A stretch of DNA of 40,500 bases from Hysterium pulicare CBS 123377 (taxonomy: Eukaryota; Ascomycota; Dothideomycetes; Hysteriales; Hysteriaceae), in NCBI GenBank assembly GCA_000467715.1, contig AJFK01000587.1, positions 1-40,500 on the forward strand. The letters are read 5' to 3'. Position numbers and translations under genes: made by a program. Below the pieces are notes generated by a model that was not told the origin of the DNA, did no database searches, and was given only the letters and a program-made list of their open reading frames with translations. How positions within the stretch are numbered: position 1 is the stretch's first letter; each line of letters opens with the position of its first letter. Below, piece by piece: positions 9,038 through 17,660 of this stretch.

Positions 9038-10954
9038 TTATCTTGTCATACCTCTAAACTGAAGCCGGCTTCCACCGTATAGTGCGGTAATGCGCCCGTC
9101 TGACTTACCATTCTTGTACCAACTTCGGCATGACCCAGACCAGACCATGCCCTTGAGAAATTCTTGTGAATATGTGTTATAGTCATCCAGAGCTTTCTGT
9201 TTCACACAAATTGATCTATGACAACGTCAGCTGATTTTACGATCACACAACCCGAATCCGAAATATACTTGATATCTTCCGTTGCCATCTTCCGACACCA
9301 CTTTAATATCCATTTCGCCACGCAGAATACGCTCTCCAGGAGAGAGCCATGACCCACTGCTCGCCGTGAGTGATCTTCGTTTTACTGGCGAGGGAACGCT
9401 TACCGGGACTATTGGGACCATTGAAGATGAAATAGTTTGGAGTATCGGCCGCCGCGATCCCAAAATATGCTTCTGGCGAGTCACTCCATGCGAGATTGAG
9501 TTGATGTTCATTCCGCCCTTGCACCGTCCATGAGGGGCGGAAACTAACATCGAATCCAGTTGCGCAGACGATGATATCGAATTTGGTGTGCTCATGGGCT
9601 GTTTGAATCCCAGATTCTGTAATTTGGACTATTGGGTTGAAATTGACCCGCGCGTTTTTCTCTCGTAGAGCCTCGAGGTACCCATCGCCCGGTGTTGGGC
9701 GTCGACATCCAAGCTCATAGTGTGGAATCAGCTTGTCGCAGAGCTCATGATCGTTCCCGAGCCGTTCTCGCATCAATGCATATGCCTGCGCAAGAGTAGC
9801 TTTTTGAGCTGCCGAATCCTTGAAGAAGACGTTGAAGAAGTTATCTTGACTATATTTAAGTTACTACGATTGGAAAGGAATCATTATGCAGCTGCCGGAA
9901 AGTGTTGATGTACCTGTGTTCGATCTCCTTACGAAACTTGAAGAGCGAGGCGGGGTTATCACGAAACTCCTTCTTTTCTTCTTCGGTGAATGCGAAACTG
10001 GTTCCGTTTTTTGTAAGATCGGCCGCATAATTAGGAAATATCCATGTAGGAGAACGAATGTAATTGGTCAACTGAGCTGCGGTCTTCTGTAGCTGCGGGA
10101 GCACTTGGATAGCGGAAGAGCCGTTGCCAATCACCGCGACTTTCTTGCCTGCCACATCGATAGAAGGGTTCCTGGACCACTTTGGTTAGACCAATGACGT
10201 ATACCGATACGAAGGCAGAGAGACACACCAATTTGCAGTATGAACAAGCTCCCCTTTGAAATCATGAAGACTCTCGATATCCGGCCAATTCCAGTTACTA
10301 GTAAGATTAGTCTTATGAAACCTCAATGGTGCCTTTGTTTATACTTCAAGAAACCCGACCCGTCGATCAATATGTTACATTCGTCTTCTTTTTCTTCACC
10401 GTCATGTCGAATCTTGAGACGCCACTTACTCCAAGGCTCGTCCCAGGTCGCTTGGACTACTTTCGATTGAAGTTGGACATGTTCAGCTAGACCATATTTA
10501 TTTGATGTTCTCTTTATATAGGACCAGATCTCGGAACCTGAAGCGTAAAATGTAGACCAGTCTGGGTTGGGCTCAAAAGGGAAGGTATAGATATGCGCGG
10601 GCACGTCGCACTAAGCTCTCGAACGTCAGTTAATAAGGCTGTTGAATGTATCTTCGAAGAACGGACCGCAACTCCGGGATATCTATTCTCCAGCCATGTT
10701 CCACCAACGTCTTCATTCTTGTCATATATGGTCAAATCGATAAAGCCTTCAAGAGCCTTATTGTATTTAACCTCGTAAGCTATCATCAGACCGGAATACC
10801 CGGCCCCGACACACACAATGCGTATGCGCCGAGGTTTGTATGCGGCCTCTTGCAATAAAGGAACCCAATTCTTCGCATCGCGGAAAGGATTCAACGCCGA
10901 CTTGCACGCCTCTAGAGAGCGTTGATTAACTTCACGCTCCATGTTGGTCTCCAT
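9038..10954 (-). CDS. FAD-dependent Baeyer-Villiger monooxygenase (StcW/AflW-like)
   Basis: These enzymes use FAD, NADPH and O2 to insert oxygen beside a ketone, often as late steps of fungal secondary metabolism. Start 10954, stop TAA 9038-9040. Six introns: 10611-10666, 10298-10344, 10172-10228, 9850-9913, 9357-9403 and 9216-9268. Exons total 1593 nt, giving 530 aa, the usual length. The FAD Rossmann motif GAGYSG is at residues 50-55, then DVGGTWLENRYPG and CDVPAHIYTFPF. The Baeyer-Villiger fingerprint FxGxxxHxxxW is FKGELVHTANW at 198-208. The NADPH motif GNGSSA is at 223-228. CATGFD precedes the NYFIFNGPNSP and GHGSLLE blocks. The last exon holds VWSGSCRSWYKNGKSDGRI, a late conserved block. 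All seven splice joins restore frame. Intron 1 has a weak donor (GTCCGT). The nearest subfamily by recall is the sterigmatocystin/aflatoxin StcW/AflW type; its substrate here cannot be inferred. Confidence 0.93.
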
Positions 10955-11247
10955 GGCGAGCTTGAGAGTTTCACTGCGACTTGGGAATAGCTTTAGTTGA
11001 AAGTGTAGCAGAGAAAAAAGAGTAAAATGCAGAGTTGGGACAGGAAAAGGCTCATTTAGCTGTATTTTGGTGTAAAACAGACAATGGTATTACGTAGCCG
11101 TATTTGATATAGTGACAGATACACGGCAGGGGGTGGGGGTAACTACCACCTAACGTTTTGGTGAGCTAGTCCGCTGTCTGTTCCTCGGGCGCACCCGTGG
11201 ACGGACCAGGATGGAGCCAATGCCGACACTAGCGTTGTCCGCCTGCC

Positions 11248-11258
11248 CACGTGATTGG
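11248..11258. promoter_or_regulatory. CACGTG next to inverted CCAAT
   Basis: The 11-mer CACGTGATTGG combines an E-box (CACGTG, bHLH site) with ATTGG, the reverse of CCAAT, the core bound by the fungal HapB/C/E complex. It sits about 290 bp upstream of the BVMO start. Function is inferred from motif identity only. Confidence 0.35.
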
Positions 11259-11463
11259 CTGGGAATAACGGTAGTGGGTCACCATTAACGGACGCCGGGC
11301 GGGGAATTACCAAGCGGGATGCCTTGTCAACATCAGTGTGTCGCGGAGCACATCCGACGCATTGCCGACTACCGGTCCGCTAGCCGGGCGATCCTAGCTG
11401 GTCGTTTAGGGCGGGGATTTTGTGGGTTTCGGATGTCGATCTTTATGAGATATTTACCCATTG

Positions 11464-11587
11464 GTCTACCACAAATGCATTCTGATGAATGGGGAAGAAA
11501 CGAGAATCCTGAGGGAACAGAGGGCGTCTACCACATACGCATTCTGATGAATGGGGGAAAATGGGAATCCTGAGGGAACAGAGGGAG
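11464..11587. repeat. 62-bp tandem duplication
   Basis: Two consecutive copies (11464-11525 and 11526-11587) start GTCTACCACA and end GAGGGAACAGAGGG, with a few differences in the middle. The copies keep a common TGCATTCTGATGAATGGGG-like core (T/A at one position). The duplication lies in the shared promoter region. Confidence 0.85.
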
Positions 11588-12050
11588 TTGTTCTGTGTAC
11601 ACAGTTGGATGGCCTCGTCATCAGGGAGTATCAAAGTGTTGTGTTTATCATCGCAGGATTGATCAGATGGTCATGGCCACGTATAAGGGCATATTCCTAC
11701 TGGTCTGCCACACAGGCAGGCAGATATGCATGGCCTCGTATGAGGATTTTGATCGAGAGGGAGAGGCAATCATTGCGCGCTCGAGCGAGTAATAGGGCTC
11801 TTGAATATGCGGACAAAGCCATGTAGAGCAACGGTAAGATGCGTGATACATACTCCCTGACGTACAGGCTTGACGACAGTTAGTACCACGAGACCCTTCC
11901 TTCACGATGTCACCGGGGTTGTATTGGCGGTACGGCTCGAGCTGGAAGTCGGCGAGATTCCTAGGAGAAGCCTTGCATCCGCCCAAAAACACCAGAATAC
12001 ACGTATGTGAACTCTGCATGTTGAGAATAAGGCGGTGGATCGAATATAAT

Positions 12051-12059
12051 TATATAAAT
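12051..12059 (+). promoter_or_regulatory. Possible TATA box of the SIS gene
   Basis: TATATAAAT lies about 190 bp before the SIS-gene start codon, in an AT-rich patch. The spacing suits a fungal promoter with a 5' UTR of about 150 nt. No initiator can be identified. Confidence 0.3.
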
Positions 12060-12250
12060 TGTATGCGAACCCAGATAGACTCCTTATTGGGAACGCTAGT
12101 TCCTTATCTCTCTCCCACATCACTATACTTCTATATCCACTGCACTAGAAGGTGTAATCATTTCGACTACAGAGCCAGGCTAAGCTATTATAACCTGGTA
12201 TGTACGACTGATAAGCCGTTCCATGACTTGGGTTTTTCTCATTCAAAACC

Positions 12251-13441
12251 GTGTTGCAGAAACAACAGATAGCAATGCAGCCACGTCTACAGCGTCTCGA
12301 GCCAATGCTCGGCGATCCTCTCTTCGAAAGCATACTCTGGGGCCACGAGTACGACCTAGGTGGACTGGACAACAGTCTGCGTATTAGGATCGAGTCCGGG
12401 CAGTTCAAGAGGATCGTCTTCTATGGGATGGGATGCTCCTCGGTGGTGTCCGACATCATCAAGGGCTTCTTTCTGACGGAGCGCATCCCGATACACGTCC
12501 AGGTTATTAACGACTACGACAGCGACTGGTTTGTCGACAGAGACACCTTGAAAGCCGACTCCACGCTGACGATCATCGTCTGCTATAGCGGCTGGTCGGT
12601 CGAGCCGTGCCTGTCCTTCGACACCATGCGAGAGATGACAGGCAACAGAAACCTGATAGTTCTATCTGGAGGCGGGAAGATTGCCACTCTGTGCAAGGAG
12701 CACGGCACCTCGCTGATCCAGTATAAGCTAAGGCATGCCGACCGGGAATACCCCCTCTATCACGTCCAGCAGTTCTTCTCGATATTCCTTGATCTGTTCT
12801 ACAAGCTCAAGATCACAGAGTCCTCATACCAATCCGAGCTCGAGGACTCAGTCAAGTTCCTGAAAGCCGAGTTCCACGAGGGAACCCTCAAGCGAGCAGA
12901 GGCCATTGCCGAGAAGCTGAGGGGGAGCCGGATCGTCCTGCTGAGCACGGCGGACTGGTACGTCACCCTCCTCAAGCAGACAACCATGTTCTTCAACGAA
13001 ATCGCCATGGTTCCGACTCACAGAAACCTCCTGCACGAATTCTCCCACACCGAAGTGGCTGCCTATTCCGACCCGGCCAACAAGCAGGCCATCGTCACCT
13101 TCTGCGACTCCAATGCCGACGACTACACGCGGAATAAGATCCAGACCCTGGAAGGGCTGTTCGGTGGAAAGGAAGTCCCTCAGAACCGTAACATCGAGTT
13201 TGTCAATATCGACCTTAACCAGAGCAATTTCTTCAAAAAGTTCTTCTTTGGGCACTTTTTTACGGTTTATATTGCGTATTACCTAGGAAAATACTCGGAC
13301 GTGGAGGGGAGAGACTTGATCTCGATCGCTGCGAAGAACCTTGGAGGAGCCAGCGCTCGATCGAGCTGTTCCCCAAGTGTATCGACATACCTTCGGTTCT
13401 CGAGTCCTAGAAGGCTGGTTGCAACCTACACGAGCCAGTAG
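12251..13441 (+). CDS. SIS-fold phosphosugar isomerase-like protein (phosphoglucose/phosphomannose isomerase type)
   Basis: The family interconverts phosphorylated aldoses and ketoses; the closest plan I recall is the archaeal/bacterial bifunctional phosphoglucose/phosphomannose isomerase. The 396-codon frame is intronless. The first SIS domain (about residues 53-160) has RIVFYGMGCSSVVSD in the position of the 'GMGGSAIGGD' loop, CYSGWSVEP in place of the usual 'SYSGNTEE' phosphate-binding loop, and IVLSGGGKIATLCKE. The second domain (about 226-370) has FFNEIAMVPTHRNLLHEFSH; Glu250 and His266 sit where the family keeps its catalytic Glu and His. The altered phosphate loop (Trp for Asn) may mean a changed substrate. 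Either Met1 or Met9 could start it. The last 30 residues look out of frame; another frame ends IELFPKCIDIPSVLES at 13410. Single-copy coding, high codon quality and no introns fit possible bacterial or archaeal ancestry. Confidence 0.82.
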   Translation: MLQKQQIAMQPRLQRLEPMLGDPLFESILWGHEYDLGGLDNSLRIRIESGQFKRIVFYGMGCSSVVSDIIKGFFLTERIPIHVQVINDYDSDWFVDRDTLKADSTLTIIVCYSGWSVEPCLSFDTMREMTGNRNLIVLSGGGKIATLCKEHGTSLIQYKLRHADREYPLYHVQQFFSIFLDLFYKLKITESSYQSELEDSVKFLKAEFHEGTLKRAEAIAEKLRGSRIVLLSTADWYVTLLKQTTMFFNEIAMVPTHRNLLHEFSHTEVAAYSDPANKQAIVTFCDSNADDYTRNKIQTLEGLFGGKEVPQNRNIEFVNIDLNQSNFFKKFFFGHFFTVYIAYYLGKYSDVEGRDLISIAAKNLGGASARSSCSPSVSTYLRFSSPRRLVATYTSQ

Positions 13442-13480
13442 GATTGCAGGTGAATGGATACTAAACAATTTCTCTCTTTT

Positions 13481-13616
13481 CAACAAAGGGGAAATGCTAT
13501 TTGCGCTGTTCTCCAACAAAGGGGAAATGCTATTTACGCCTGATGAGTGTCATAGGTTGGTTAACTAATATAATGTATAAGTTCTCTCTCTTTAATAAAG
13601 GAAATGCTATTTACGC
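13481..13616. repeat. Three copies of a 23-26-bp repeat between convergent genes
   Basis: Copies at 13481-13506, 13514-13539 and 13594-13616 share AAAGGGGAAATGCTATTTAC, or GGAAATGCTATTTACGC in the third, shorter copy. They lie between the 3' ends of the convergent SIS and transporter genes. They may affect 3'-end formation, but this is only positional inference. Confidence 0.75.
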
Positions 13617-13747
13617 TATATATTTATAATCATTCTTTTTTACTAGCTTAAGTATAGCAAATAATATACGATCGCTTGGCCCGATTTGGAGTGTGAAGCG
13701 TTGAAGGTGCTCTGGCACAAAATGTGTTGGCTATTTGCCAACATTTG

Positions 13748-14926
13748 TTACATGATGCGCCCTTTAAATATAGACTTTAGATGCAAGAATAAATCCATGA
13801 GCCATGCCGCAAAGACTAGCACAGTCATGACCGTTGCGACCCAAGCTATGGCGTTGGATTCCAGCTCCTCGCCAATGTAAATCGTGCCAATTGTGAAGCC
13901 CACATTCGGGAAGATAATGGCCCACCAAGAAAGTGTGAAACTCATCTGTGGCTGCGACATATTATTGCAGTATTTGGAAATCATAATGGGCAAGTGAGCG
14001 ACCAGTGCAATGGCGAAAAGCCAGAATGTGAAGAGCCAAAGGAATACGCCTATCCACAATGCCACGACGTTCAGGGTTTCTGAAGCAGTAGGGTGCTTCG
14101 CAAAGTATCCGTATTCGTCGGGGATTGCCTTGGCGCACCCAATGAGAGCCACAATGGTGTATCCTGATGAACCCACGGATATGAAGAGTCCGGGTCTCTG
14201 GTTTGCCGGGCCGAGACCATTGATAAGCATGTTGCTCACGAAGAGCGGAAGAAAGAGAAGGCACAAGATCCACCCCAGACCCTGGAAAGCAATGCCGGCA
14301 ACGATGATGGCCATTCGTTGTGAAAGAGGCTGATCTGCTGCAATAGACGACGCGACAGTGCCGGTCAGCATGGCGTTATAAATCATCAGAAACATCGGTG
14401 TGCTCATGGTCCCAGGCTCGAGGGGGCAAAGGGCAAACATGACGACGAAGATGACGATGTTATACGTCAGGGTGATAGCAGCATAGGTCCAGAAGAGAAC
14501 CCGGAGGGCGACGATGATCCAAGGACCGGCGTAGGGAACACCGAAGCGCTGCATGCATATGATGATGGTCGCCATCGAGAGCCATAGAGAGCCTGTGAAG
14601 TAGGCTTCGGGGGGCTTCGTGACGGCGTTGCGTAAGTTGGAAGGTCTCTGTACGAACCGACAGATCATGGCTGTGGTGAAGAGGGCGAACAGAACTAAGT
14701 TGAGGATGAAGACTACGACACCGGCGATTTGCAGCCCGCGAAATCGATGGGGGGTTTCGGACAAGAGAATGGCCACGCCGCCGGTAGACTGAGTGCATGT
14801 GAAGTTGGCCCATGTGAAGCGATCGAGCAGCCGGACCTCCTTGGCGGCGCTTTCGCCTTTGGGTTCCGCGTTGTCGGGTCGAGCGGCGTTCCTCGTTGAG
14901 GCTTCATGCAGCTCTTCGTGTGGCAT
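13748..14926 (-). CDS. TDT-family transporter, malate/C4-dicarboxylate (Mae1) type
   Basis: This is an intact, intronless 392-codon protein of the tellurite-resistance/dicarboxylate transporter family (voltage-dependent anion channel fold), which also includes the sulfite pump Ssu1. About ten hydrophobic helices follow a 35-residue hydrophilic N-terminus. Family motifs include FTWANFTCTQSTGG (about 37-50), the segment NAMLTGTVASSIAADQPLS, GLGWILCLL, RPGLFISVGSSGYTIVALIG, and FTLSWWAIIFPNVGFTIGTI near the C-terminus. The 'RPGLF..VG...T..ALIG.A..IP' segment resembles fungal malic-acid transporters more than Ssu1, so plasma-membrane organic-acid transport is the better guess. It is convergent with the SIS gene, about 300 bp away. 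A TATATA element lies about 175 bp upstream on its strand, and TCACGTGA about 220 bp upstream. Substrate unproven. Confidence 0.88.
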   Translation of the reverse strand: MPHEELHEASTRNAARPDNAEPKGESAAKEVRLLDRFTWANFTCTQSTGGVAILLSETPHRFRGLQIAGVVVFILNLVLFALFTTAMICRFVQRPSNLRNAVTKPPEAYFTGSLWLSMATIIICMQRFGVPYAGPWIIVALRVLFWTYAAITLTYNIVIFVVMFALCPLEPGTMSTPMFLMIYNAMLTGTVASSIAADQPLSQRMAIIVAGIAFQGLGWILCLLFLPLFVSNMLINGLGPANQRPGLFISVGSSGYTIVALIGCAKAIPDEYGYFAKHPTASETLNVVALWIGVFLWLFTFWLFAIALVAHLPIMISKYCNNMSQPQMSFTLSWWAIIFPNVGFTIGTIYIGEELESNAIAWVATVMTVLVFAAWLMDLFLHLKSIFKGRIM

Positions 14927-15145
14927 AGCGACTCCGTAGCGACTGAAGGCAGAGTCTCCACTGAGCGAAGAATGAAAAGAAACGAAAAGGTGCGAGGTTG
15001 TAGAAGAGGGTGGCTATGTGGGGCGCGTACCTAGGCGAGAATTTAGCGGCGGGTAGGTAGGTGGTTAGGATCTGACAGGAACGGCGGGGTCACACCTCCT
15101 ATATAAACATTAGCTACGGAGCAGGACGGGACGGGTGCCTCGTGG

Positions 15146-15153
15146 TCACGTGA
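15146..15153. promoter_or_regulatory. TCACGTGA palindrome upstream of the transporter
   Basis: A perfect TCACGTGA (bHLH/Cbf1-type site) lies 220 bp upstream of the transporter start; a second CACGTG is at 15294-15299. Two such sites within 150 bp are more than expected by chance in a promoter, but binding is inference. Confidence 0.4.
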
Positions 15154-16622
15154 TATTCACGGGGGACGCATGAGACCTGAAGAGTCTACGGCAGCTGAGA
15201 AGCGTAGGTTATTCCAGCACCCTGGGTTACTTAAGTGTCACGGACACTATGGGCCCCGAGGCCTCTCCGCTGCCCTTCCCGGCACGGACCGGTCACGTGG
15301 CATACTTATATATTTCTATAGGTGATAGAGCAGTTCTTTATGGATAAAGTTTAAGATGCGCGAGATTTGGAGATGCGAGAGCCAGATGTGATGGCGCCAG
15401 AACCAGTTGTATCAGAGCCAAAAGCAGAGGTTGCGCGGATTCACGTCTCAGTAGTGCAGATAGGTGGAACGCGGATGGCAATGCGCCGGAGCTTTGGAGC
15501 GCACCAGTGGCGCGGATGGGGCAATAGAGGATGAGCAAGCAGCGGTCTGTTGCGCGCAAGAACGTGTAATTAGAGGTAATCAGATGACAAGGTCTTTAGG
15601 TACCCCTTGCCGCGCTTGCTGTGCCTTATGACAACTCTGCTTATTGTGCCCGCTGCCTTAGTCGTCGTGCTCACCATTGTTGCGTCCGTCCTCATCATGC
15701 CTTGTTATATCCAGCACGCCAGCCGTCATTGTGCGCATCGTCGTAGCGGCTTACCACGCCTGGCCTCGCAGTTGCTATCCTGCTGAGAACAGTTCGTTCA
15801 TTTTAAGTGGCGACAGAGAATTAGATATGGGCGTACAGAAGGGGCGTCGTAGGATATGTGCTGCGTGGCCGTCGCCTTGCTGCGTACAGGCGCGAGACTC
15901 TGGAGATTCTGAAAATACTTCGCAGTTGTGGTGGTCAGCAATCAGAGTTGAACGGTTTCAGATCTCCTGTTTGAATAGTTGTCTATAGTATTACTCAACG
16001 ACTTTACGTATTCTCTCGCTCACGAAGGTCCGGCTGCCGCTTTAATTGAGTGTTCTTTGTTCTAGCGTGCAGGGGGTGATTCGGTTTGTTAGTGTTGGCA
16101 AAAAACCTATAACTACAAGCTACATCACCACATCCTTTTTACGGTAAAACACCACGTATGGAGGGATATAAAAGTTCGTCTCAGCAGGGACAAATAATTG
16201 CCTTTGAATAGAGGCTTTCTGTTAGAGGTACGGATAGGCGTGGCGACTCTACATAAATTGAGTGCCCTTACAGAAGGCCTTATTGCTTGGATATGTGTGA
16301 TTAGACTTGTCCTCAATGCGACATCGTTAAATGCTCTAGCGGCAAGATGTTGGTTTGTATAGAAGTTCCTTATATGGTAGGAGCCTTGCTACTCTTAGCG
16401 GAATATTCTCTCTAAGGATAACCATATGAATATAAACATATACATGAAAAATAGAACGTTAGGAAATGTTGGCCATTCTCCCATTCTTGAATAATAAGCT
16501 CACGTGCGGCCGGTCTAGTACGTTGTGTTGCCCGTAGCGCCGGCTCTGGTCTCGGCAGGCTTAGCTAAGAGGCCGATGGAGTTGTTCTCAGCGTTAAGAT
16601 TGAAGGTGCGCAAGTAGATGGG
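15154..16622. other. Intergenic, no supported gene
   Basis: About 1.4 kb beyond the transporter promoter. One plus frame near 15600-15720 has several Cys pairs (PCRACCAL, CARCLSRRAHHCC), reminiscent of a zinc-binding fragment, but it is short and broken. Nothing else is recognisable. Confidence 0.45.
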
Positions 16623-17660
16623 CTAGTTGTATTCGCTATGAAATGAGCGGCCAGTGGAGCGCAGCGAGAAGACGGAACGGATAGATCGGAGCATTGAGGT
16701 AAGGGTCTTGTTCTTGGTGAATAGCGCGCTTAGGGTCGGCAGGCACGCGGCAATCAGTGCTAACCCCGACTCCAGCAGACTCCAGTAGAGGCCCAGCGTG
16801 ACGGCCACTGTCTAAGGTTAGCCCAAGAGGCAGCCACGGGCACACGATCGCTCACGCTTCTCGTCCACATCAGCTTCTGCCGTGAGATGTGCGAGGGCGT
16901 CGACGTAGACTAGAAGCCGCGCAATGGATGCAGCGACGGCCATAGCTGCTAGCAGCAGAATGCCGCTCGCCATCCGTTTACACTGGAGCGTCATATGCAG
17001 TTTCCATACCTGCGAGGTCAGTTGAGGCAATCAACGTGAGAGACAAGACATACACAAGGTAGCGACAAGAGGAAAATGTAGAGATCCAGGATTAGATCCG
17101 AGCTTGTCAGCCCGTATTCGCTCGTGAAGACCACAGGGCACAGTGTCAGCTGGTCGCCGGTGGCACCCCAGTTTGCCAGATATGGGAGCCGCAGGGAAAG
17201 ATGATCAGGAGGATGAAGATCAGTGACCACAGAACGAGAACCACTAGAGTCACTAGAGTCACAATGCCGAAAATGCTCCTCTTATCGATGACAAATAAGC
17301 GACGGTAGAAGGCTACAATGCTCATCTTGATGCAGCAGTACGCCAGCATCATGAAGATTTGGATTGGGAATTGTATCTAAAAGGTCAGCAATCAGCTCAG
17401 GCAGTGTGCTTATTGCGTACCTTCTCTAGTAGCTCGTACCCCGGGTCAATGTACGACAGCATGTCCTCCTCTATTAGAGCGGCTGTAGGCGTTGGCATTG
17501 GCTGGCCCATGGCTCCCGTTGCGGCTCCTGTACAGCAAGAGAGAGTGAGGGCTTCCAGTGCACCTCATTCAACCTACCATAGATTAAATAAAACCCGAGA
17601 TAAACCAGTTCAACTCTACTGCAGCCATACCAATCTTCAATCGGAGTCACTTTGGATTTC
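16623..17660 (-). pseudogene. Fungal rhodopsin-domain (PTH11-like) membrane protein, N-terminally truncated
   Basis: Exons reconstruct most of a seven-helix Fung_rhodopsin protein, the domain of PTH11-like receptors. The joins are: exon to 17578, intron 17528-17577, exon 17527-17421, intron 17377-17420, exon 17376-17054, intron 17010-17053, exon 17009-16856, intron 16808-16855, exon 16807-16623. Family landmarks are IEDWYG, CCIKMSIVAFYRRLFVID, IIFPCGSHIW, ANWGATGDQLTLCP, TSSDLILDLYIFLLSLP, VWKLHMTLQ, AVAASIARLLVYV and YWSLLESGLALIAACLPTL. Between CGSHIW and ANWG (about 17180-17190) the frame changes by one base with no possible intron. The first transmembrane helix is missing: the readable part starts only after the stop of the HNH relic immediately upstream. 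All other splice sites are intact, so decay looks recent. Confidence 0.78.

Larger units (their letters stand above)
10955..12250. other. Divergent 1.3-kb intergenic region between BVMO and SIS gene
   Basis: This region holds the promoters of the BVMO (minus) and the SIS-domain gene (plus). It includes a GC-rich block at about 11160-11300 with an E-box/CCAAT pair, and a 62-bp tandem duplication at 11464-11587. A 118-codon minus frame at 11663-12019 is open but resembles nothing I know, and I treat it as chance. Confidence 0.6.

Noticed and set aside
11663-12019. 118-codon minus frame in the BVMO-SIS intergenic region as a small secreted protein
   Set aside because: No signal peptide at its Met and no recognisable pattern; probably chance.
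12848-13255. 135-codon minus frame opposite the SIS gene
   Set aside because: Antisense shadow of strongly conserved SIS coding sequence; no family resemblance of its own.
14010-14813. Plus- and minus-strand frames overlapping the TDT transporter
   Set aside because: Other-frame shadows of the transporter; the 392-codon frame has the family motifs.
15600-15720. Cys-rich plus reading suggesting a zinc finger
   Set aside because: Spacing fits neither Zn2Cys6 nor CCHC, and stops interrupt it.
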